Of a stretch of DNA of 64,000 bases, positions 59,388 to 64,000 are shown piece by piece; the stretch's first letter is position 1, and every line of letters starts with the position of its first letter. This DNA is from UKL13-2 sp036394575 (GTDB lineage Bacteria; Pseudomonadota; Gammaproteobacteria; Burkholderiales; Usitatibacteraceae). The stretch is from contig DASWEY010000069.1 in NCBI GenBank assembly GCA_036394575.1, positions 21,451 to 85,450 of the forward strand, written 5' to 3'. Under the pieces are notes generated by a model that was given only the letters and a program-made list of their open reading frames with translations, was not told the origin of the DNA and did not search any database. The position numbers were made by a program, and so were the translations under genes.

Positions 59388-60347
59388 ATGCTGAAGAAAC
59401 CACACCTTGTTGCAGTTGTTGCTTACGATGGGCTTTGCACCTTCGAGTTCGGCTGTGTCGTCGAGCTTTTTGCCTTGCGGCGGCCCGAGCTTGGAGTCGA
59501 CTGGTATCGCTTCGGCGTCTGCTCCGCCGAGCGCGGCCCGCTGCGCGCGGCCGGCGGGATCAGGGTGGAGGCGCCATACAGCCTTGCGCTGCTCGACAAG
59601 GCCGATACGATCATCGTGCCGGGCTGGCGCGATGCCGACGAGGCCCCGCCCAAGGCGCTCCTTGCCAAGATTCGACGCGCCTACCAGCGCGGCGCGCGTT
59701 TGTGCACGATTTGTTCGGGGGTGTTTGTGCTTGCCGCTGCTGGCGTTCTCGATGGCAAGACCGTCACGACGCATTGGCGCTACGCGGAAAAGCTCGCCCG
59801 CGGTTTTCCTTCCGTGACCGTTGAACCCAACTCACTCTATGTTGATCAGGGGAAAATAATCACGTCGGCCGGTTCGGCTGCCGGTCTCGACATGATGTTG
59901 CATATGGTCCGCCTGGATTTCGGGCCAAGAATCGCCAACCTGGTCGCGCAGCGATTGGTCATACCGCCCCACCGCGCGGGCGGTCAGGCCCAATACGTGT
60001 CCCGCCCCATGCCCCAGGACGAGAAAAGCCGCCTGTCCCAGTTGATGGAATGGGTGCGGGGCAGCCCACGCCTGCCACATACCCTGCGTTCGCTTGCCAA
60101 GCGGGCCGCCATGAGCCCGAGGACGCTGCAACGACAATTTCAGCAAACAACCGGAATGGGGCCGGGCGACTGGTTGATTCGAGAACGAGTCACGATTGCC
60201 AAAGAGATGCTTGAGGTCAGTTCCAAGCCCATTCCCCGGATTGCCGAGCTCGCCGGCTTTGGGTCGGAAGAGTCCTTGCGCCGCCACTTCCGATTGATTG
60301 TCGGCGTTCCGCCAACGGTATATCGAAAGCAATTTGGCGCGACGTAG
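59388..60347 (+). CDS. ftrA: GlxA/FtrA-type transcriptional regulator (DJ-1/PfpI plus AraC)
   Basis: 319 residues. The N-terminal part (about 1-175) is a DJ-1/PfpI-like domain with VAVVAYDGLCTFEFG, ADTIIVPGWRD and the Cys-containing elbow TICSGVFVLA. The C-terminal part (about 225-315) is an AraC-type pair of helix-turn-helices (LRSLAKRAAMSPRTLQRQF, IPRIAELAGFGSEESLRRHF). It probably controls the divergent rhodanese-acetyltransferase-decarboxylase operon. The signal is unknown; many GlxA-type regulators sense amines or amino acids. The symbol is tentative. Confidence 0.9.
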   Translation: MLKKPHLVAVVAYDGLCTFEFGCVVELFALRRPELGVDWYRFGVCSAERGPLRAAGGIRVEAPYSLALLDKADTIIVPGWRDADEAPPKALLAKIRRAYQRGARLCTICSGVFVLAAAGVLDGKTVTTHWRYAEKLARGFPSVTVEPNSLYVDQGKIITSAGSAAGLDMMLHMVRLDFGPRIANLVAQRLVIPPHRAGGQAQYVSRPMPQDEKSRLSQLMEWVRGSPRLPHTLRSLAKRAAMSPRTLQRQFQQTTGMGPGDWLIRERVTIAKEMLEVSSKPIPRIAELAGFGSEESLRRHFRLIVGVPPTVYRKQFGAT

Positions 60348-60385
60348 ACGGGCGCACACCCCCGATATTCATGCGGAGATTTCCT

Positions 60386-60850
60386 CTAAAGCTTGTGCGA
60401 GCCGATCATTAACCGCTGGTACTGATCGTATTTTTCCTCAATGGCGCCATCGCTGCCGGGTGAGCGGGTGACGGTAATCCACACCTCCGCGGGGAAGGTC
60501 TCGCACAGGGACACGGTGTAGTCGATTTCTTCCTCGGCAATGGCGCGCGCGGTGTCGTGATCCGGCGCCTTCCAGTCGAACATCAGATGCTGGGTCAGAG
60601 CATCCTTGAAGATCTCGATTTCGCCGTCATCGACCTCGATGACCTCCGCCAGGGTGCAGCGCGCGCGGCTGGAAATCGACAGGAAGGAAGCATCGCAATA
60701 GCAGCGCGGCGAGCATCGGTAGCCGCTGACGAGATCGCAGACCGCAAAGCCGCCGGAGCAGACCCATTCGCCTTCATCGCAAGCGCCGCCGGCGAGATAC
60801 ATCTCGGCGTCGGAGTTATCGAGGCGTACGGCTTTGAGGAACTTTTTCAT
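60386..60850 (-). CDS. Uncharacterised Cys-containing protein, possibly DUF6505-like
   Basis: 154 residues with no signal peptide. It opens KKFLKAVRLDNSDAEMYL and GGACDEGEWVCSGGFAVCD, carries a CSPRCYCD cluster, then EIFKDALTQHLM and AIAEEEIDYTVSLCE. The overall order of motifs recalls DUF6505, but the cysteine cluster RCSPRCYC is not something I associate with that family. Possibly a metal-binding variant. Divergent from the lipoprotein gene at 60970. Confidence 0.65.
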   Translation of the reverse strand: MKKFLKAVRLDNSDAEMYLAGGACDEGEWVCSGGFAVCDLVSGYRCSPRCYCDASFLSISSRARCTLAEVIEVDDGEIEIFKDALTQHLMFDWKAPDHDTARAIAEEEIDYTVSLCETFPAEVWITVTRSPGSDGAIEEKYDQYQRLMIGSHKL

Positions 60851-60969
60851 GCGGATGGATACTGAATTGGGGTTGCGTGGCGAATCGGGTCAAGGGTGAG
60901 GCGCTCATTTTAAAGGGTTATGCTGGCCCCAAGCCCCGGTGGGTTCGGGAATCTGCGGGAGACGTGTCG

Positions 60970-61818
60970 ATGCGCACAATTGTACGGATCATTTTGGCGG
61001 CCGCCGGTGTGCTGGCCGTGGCGGGCTGCAGCCTTGCCACGATGGCGTACAACAATGCGCCTAGCATGACGCTATACGCCCTGAACGATTATTTCGATCT
61101 CAGCGCCGAGCAGGAAGCCTGGCTAAAGCCGCGCTTGAATGGATTTATCGCCTGGCATCGCGCCAATGAACTGCCGATTTATCGGGGCCTGCTCAATGAA
61201 GCCTCGCGACAAGTGGAAAGCGGCGTGCATAACGAAGAAGTACGCGCGTTTTATGTGAACGGACGAATGCGGCTGGAACGTGCGGCCGATCATGCCCTGC
61301 CCGATATCACCGCCTTTCTGGCGCAATTGACGCCGCAGCAGATCGCTCGCATGGAGAGCAAGATGGCGGTCGATAATCGCAAAATGGAGGAGGAAGCGCG
61401 GGTGCCGGCGGTCGAGCGTCAGCAGCAGCGCGTCGAGAAATCGCTGCTACGGATTGAAGACTGGTTCGGCCCGCTGTCGATGACGCAGACGGCAAAAATT
61501 CGTGCGGTGCTGTCGACTATGCCGCCGCTGGATGAGATGCGCATCGCCGATCGCAAACGCCGCCAGACTGAATTCATTGCGCTGCTGAAGGCGGCGCCCG
61601 ATGCACAAACGATGCAAACCGCACTGCGCTGGATGTTGCTGCAGCCGGAACGTGGGCGCGATGCAGTATTCCAGGCCGAATTGGATCGCCAACTCGATTC
61701 GACATTGACGCTGGTGAAGTCCTTGCTGGCGGATGCGGCTCCCGCGCAGCGTGCCCGCGTGCAAAAGCGGTTGAACGGTTATGCCGGGGATATCGACAGT
61801 CTGTTGCGCAGCGGCTGA
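60970..61818 (+). CDS. DUF6279-type lipoprotein
   Basis: 282 residues. A lipobox (LAVAGC) follows a short hydrophobic signal, so the protein is probably anchored to the envelope. The rest is alpha-helical: MAYNNAPSMTLYALNDYFDLS, then long helices with AQLTPQQIARMESKMAVDN and DRQLDSTLTLVKSLLADA. This matches DUF6279, a family of unknown function in beta- and gammaproteobacteria. The frame continues 31 codons upstream, but the ATG at 60970 begins the lipoprotein signal. Confidence 0.8.
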   Translation: MRTIVRIILAAAGVLAVAGCSLATMAYNNAPSMTLYALNDYFDLSAEQEAWLKPRLNGFIAWHRANELPIYRGLLNEASRQVESGVHNEEVRAFYVNGRMRLERAADHALPDITAFLAQLTPQQIARMESKMAVDNRKMEEEARVPAVERQQQRVEKSLLRIEDWFGPLSMTQTAKIRAVLSTMPPLDEMRIADRKRRQTEFIALLKAAPDAQTMQTALRWMLLQPERGRDAVFQAELDRQLDSTLTLVKSLLADAAPAQRARVQKRLNGYAGDIDSLLRSG

Positions 61819-61827
61819 GCGGCGTCG

Positions 61828-62802
61828 TTAGCGGAAGCGAATTTTCAGCGCTTCCATGGTCTCGATCAGCCTGGCGCGAATGCCGGGCTCGAAGGCGGAG
61901 TGACCGGCATCGTTGACGATGTGGTAATCGGCCTCCGGAAACACGCGCATCAGATCGTCCGCCGATACGATCGGGCAGACCGCATCGTAACGGCCCTGCA
62001 CGATGGTGGTGGGTACATGGCGAATGCGGCCAATGTGATCGAGCAGAAAGTTTTCCGGCAGGAAAATATCGTGCATGAAGTAATGCGCCTCGACGCGCGC
62101 CAACCCCAGGGCGACGCGATCGGAACCGAAGTTGGCCAGCAGGCCGGGATTGGGCAGCAGGGTCGAGCAGGAGCCTTCGTAAATGCTCCAGGTGCGTGCA
62201 GCCGGCAGATGCACCGCCGGATCGGGATCGGTGAGCAGGGCATAGTAGGCCTTGAGGATATTGCCGTGTTCATGCGCCGGCAGGGTGTTCACGAACTTGT
62301 GCCAAGCCTCCGGGAATATATTCTTGAGGCCGTAGAGAAACCAGTCGATCTCCGTCTGACGGCACAGGAAAATACCGCGCAGCACCAAAGCCATTACCCG
62401 TTCCGGATGGTGTTCTGCGTAAGCGAGCGCCAACGTTGAGCCCCAGGAACCGCCAAAAACGATCCAGCGTTCAAACCCCAGATGGCGGCGCAGGGTCTCC
62501 ATATCCGCGATCAGATGCGGGGTGGTATTGTCGCGCAACTCACCCAGCGGGGTTGAACGGCCGGCACCGCGCTGGTCAAAAATGATGATGCGATAGACAT
62601 CCGGGTCGAAAAACTGGCGATGAGCAGCCGATGCCCCGGCCCCGGGCCCGCCATGCAAAAACACCACAGGAATCCCCTTGGGATTGCCCGATTGCTCGAA
62701 ATACATGGTGTGGATGTCATCGAGTCTGAGCTGTCCCGCGTCAAATGGCTCAATAGGCGGGTAAAAATCGCTCTTTTGCGGGGAATTGCTGTCGTCTTGC
62801 AT
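61828..62802 (-). CDS. pip: Proline iminopeptidase
   Basis: 324-residue S33 serine peptidase that removes N-terminal proline from peptides in the cytoplasm. Motifs: VVFLHGGPGAGAS (oxyanion HGGPG), FDQRGAGRSTP, the nucleophile elbow GGSWGS, VQGRYDAVCPI with the catalytic Asp, and NDAGHSAFEPG with the catalytic His. The frame is open 265 codons upstream across the phaZ gene as a shadow; the ATG at 62802 gives the normal family length. Convergent with the DUF6279 gene, ten bases from its stop. Confidence 0.94.
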   Translation of the reverse strand: MQDDSNSPQKSDFYPPIEPFDAGQLRLDDIHTMYFEQSGNPKGIPVVFLHGGPGAGASAAHRQFFDPDVYRIIIFDQRGAGRSTPLGELRDNTTPHLIADMETLRRHLGFERWIVFGGSWGSTLALAYAEHHPERVMALVLRGIFLCRQTEIDWFLYGLKNIFPEAWHKFVNTLPAHEHGNILKAYYALLTDPDPAVHLPAARTWSIYEGSCSTLLPNPGLLANFGSDRVALGLARVEAHYFMHDIFLPENFLLDHIGRIRHVPTTIVQGRYDAVCPIVSADDLMRVFPEADYHIVNDAGHSAFEPGIRARLIETMEALKIRFR

Positions 62803-62935
62803 GGGAAAATTTATTGGCAGGGTATTTGGGAACTGAATCGGTTGGCGTGCAGGCAGCAGCGTAGCAGAAATGGCGGCAATCCATGGTCGATGCGCTCGAT
62901 GGTCATCGGATAGCATATGAAACGGCATTTTATGT

Positions 62936-62944
62936 TGCAGTGCA
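62936..62944. promoter_or_regulatory. TGCAGTGCA site upstream of phaZ, possible PhaR operator
   Basis: A near-palindrome in an AT-rich spacer 69 bases before the phaZ start. PHA regulators of the PhaR family bind TGC/GCA-containing repeats (for Paracoccus, CTGC-N3-4-GCAG), and this resembles them. It rests on one short match. Confidence 0.35.
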
Positions 62945-63012
62945 GTAATATAGGATATTCGCATGGGCCAGGATCGGTATTGGAGACCCCGTGCTGGCTT
63001 TCGGAGAAATTG

Positions 63013-64000
63013 ATGCTTTATCAAGTGCATGAGATGCAACGCGCCGCGCTGGAGCCGTGGCGCTGGTGGGCGCAAGCGAGTGCGGATGCCTTGGGCAGCC
63101 CGTTTTCGCCCCTGTCCCTGGTTCCGAACTCGAAAAGTATCGTCGCCAGCCTCGATCTCATGCTGCGCCTCACCAAGCGCTATGGTCGCCCCCCCTTCGG
63201 CATTCATCAGGTCGAGGTAAACGGCAAGGCCGCCAAGGTCGAGGAAGAAGTGCTGCTGGACAAACCCTTCTGCCAGCTGCTGCATTTCAAGAAATCCATC
63301 TCGCAGAAGAACGAGCCCAAGGTGCTGGTGTTCGCCCCTCTCTCGGGCCATTACGCCACCCTGCTGCGCGACACCGTCCGCACCATGCTGCCGGACCACG
63401 ACATCACCATCACCGACTGGAAAGATGCGCGCGAAGTGCCGTTCAGCGAGGGCGAATTTCACTTCGACGATTACGTGGCCTATGTGCAGGAATTCATCGC
63501 CCATATGCAGAAAACCCAGGGCCCGAATATCCATGTCATTTCGGTGTGCCAGCCGACCGTGCCGGTGCTGGCCGGGGTGTCGCTGATCGCCCAGCACGGC
63601 GCGTCCCTGCCGAAAAGCATGACGATGATGGGCGGCCCCATCGATGCCAGCAGGAATCCGACGGCGGTAAACGATTTCGCCACTGAGCGTTCATTGGCTT
63701 GGTTTGAGCAGAATGTAATTGAGCGCGTGCCGCAAAAATACGCCGGCGCGATGCGCCGCGTCTATCCCGGTTTCCTCCAGCTCACCGGCTTCGTGGCGAT
63801 GAACCCCGGGCGCCATTACGATTCGCATATCGATTATTACCATCATCTGGTCGAGGGCGACGGCGAAAGCGCGGAAGCGCATCGCCGCTTTTACGACGAA
63901 TACAATGCGGTAATGGATTTGCCCGCCGAATACTATCTCGACACCATCGTGCGCGTTTTCCAGGATAAGAGTCTTGCCAGAGGCACGCTGGATGTGGCGG
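63013..64000 (+). CDS. phaZ: Intracellular polyhydroxyalkanoate depolymerase, 3' end outside window
   Basis: The first 329 residues of a PhaZ-type intracellular PHB depolymerase, which mobilises stored polyhydroxybutyrate granules. The nucleophile is a cysteine in HVISVCQPTVPVLAG (Cys179), as in the Ralstonia PhaZ1 enzyme (Cys183), rather than the usual lipase-box serine. The N-terminus MLYQVHEMQRAALEPWRWWA and the segment MNPGRHYDSHIDYYHHLVEGD fit this class. The frame runs off the right edge without a stop. GGAG precedes the ATG at 63013. The catalytic Asp and His lie beyond the window. Confidence 0.94.
   Translation, partial: MLYQVHEMQRAALEPWRWWAQASADALGSPFSPLSLVPNSKSIVASLDLMLRLTKRYGRPPFGIHQVEVNGKAAKVEEEVLLDKPFCQLLHFKKSISQKNEPKVLVFAPLSGHYATLLRDTVRTMLPDHDITITDWKDAREVPFSEGEFHFDDYVAYVQEFIAHMQKTQGPNIHVISVCQPTVPVLAGVSLIAQHGASLPKSMTMMGGPIDASRNPTAVNDFATERSLAWFEQNVIERVPQKYAGAMRRVYPGFLQLTGFVAMNPGRHYDSHIDYYHHLVEGDGESAEAHRRFYDEYNAVMDLPAEYYLDTIVRVFQDKSLARGTLDVA

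Noticed and set aside
1..64000. CRISPR arrays, tRNA or rRNA genes, insertion sequences, prophage genes
   Set aside because: None seen: no regularly spaced direct repeats, no cloverleaf or rRNA-like sequence, and no transposase, integrase or phage structural proteins among the supported genes.

Overview
The window looks like an ordinary stretch of chromosome from a GC-rich betaproteobacterium, most likely a member of the Burkholderiales and perhaps of the Oxalobacteraceae. This rests on a DUF2863 protein, a DUF6279-type lipoprotein, an intracellular PHA depolymerase with a cysteine nucleophile, a class A malate synthase, strong GC-ending codon use and compact intergenic spaces. It is inferred from family content only. 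No tRNA, rRNA, insertion sequence, prophage or CRISPR array was seen.

Layout. 1-5 kb: end of a PhyH-type dioxygenase, an M20 peptidase and an AsmA-family protein. 5.3-13.7 kb: an alpha-2-macroglobulin translationally coupled to penicillin-binding protein 1C, a periplasmic defence and peptidoglycan module. 13.7-18.3 kb: creatininase-like amidohydrolase, glutathione transferase, acetyltransferase, HtrA-type protease with a possible envelope-stress promoter, and an exported M28 peptidase. 18.5-23.5 kb: hydrolases, DUF1993, a tiny exported protein, an esterase, a thioredoxin-like protein and DUF2863. 23.6-28.9 kb: a LysR regulator, then SRPBCC, YHS lipoprotein, AlkD, GlcG/HbpS-like, zinc-ribbon and YkgJ-like cysteine-cluster proteins. 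28.9-33.2 kb: a PAS-GGDEF-EAL protein, then a compact run of a 78-residue unknown, an aldo/keto reductase, a three-helix membrane protein resembling Pycsar effectors, and a KTSC protein. 33.2-38 kb: malate synthase divergent from a LysR regulator, and a FecR/DUF6600-like exported protein. 38.2-45.8 kb: a 1017-residue coiled-coil/AsmA fusion, an ABC exporter, ferredoxin-NADP reductase and a long CorA-like transporter.

45.9-54.5 kb holds two ECF sigma-factor modules on the minus strand: sigma, anti-sigma-like membrane protein and large exported protein; and a VIT/vWA/DUF2135 protein with an exported protein, an ECF sigma factor and an anti-sigma-like protein. A DUF4864 gene separates them. 55-64 kb: maleylacetoacetate isomerase divergent from a Nudix CoA pyrophosphatase, an FKBP isomerase, a coupled rhodanese-acetyltransferase-PLP decarboxylase operon divergent from an FtrA/GlxA-type regulator, two uncharacterised proteins, proline iminopeptidase, and the start of PHA depolymerase, which runs off the right edge.

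The most distinctive non-coding signal is a family of six palindromic elements of about 66-72 bp (near 2.4, 5.0, 13.7, 26.9, 49.0 and 54.7 kb). They lie only between genes, usually just past a stop codon, and are built from two interchangeable arm types. The best candidates for undescribed biology are this repeat family, the orphan Pycsar-effector-like protein, the winged-helix/coiled-coil/AsmA fusion, and the VIT-ECF locus with a GTTAAAC motif shared with the DUF6600 gene.
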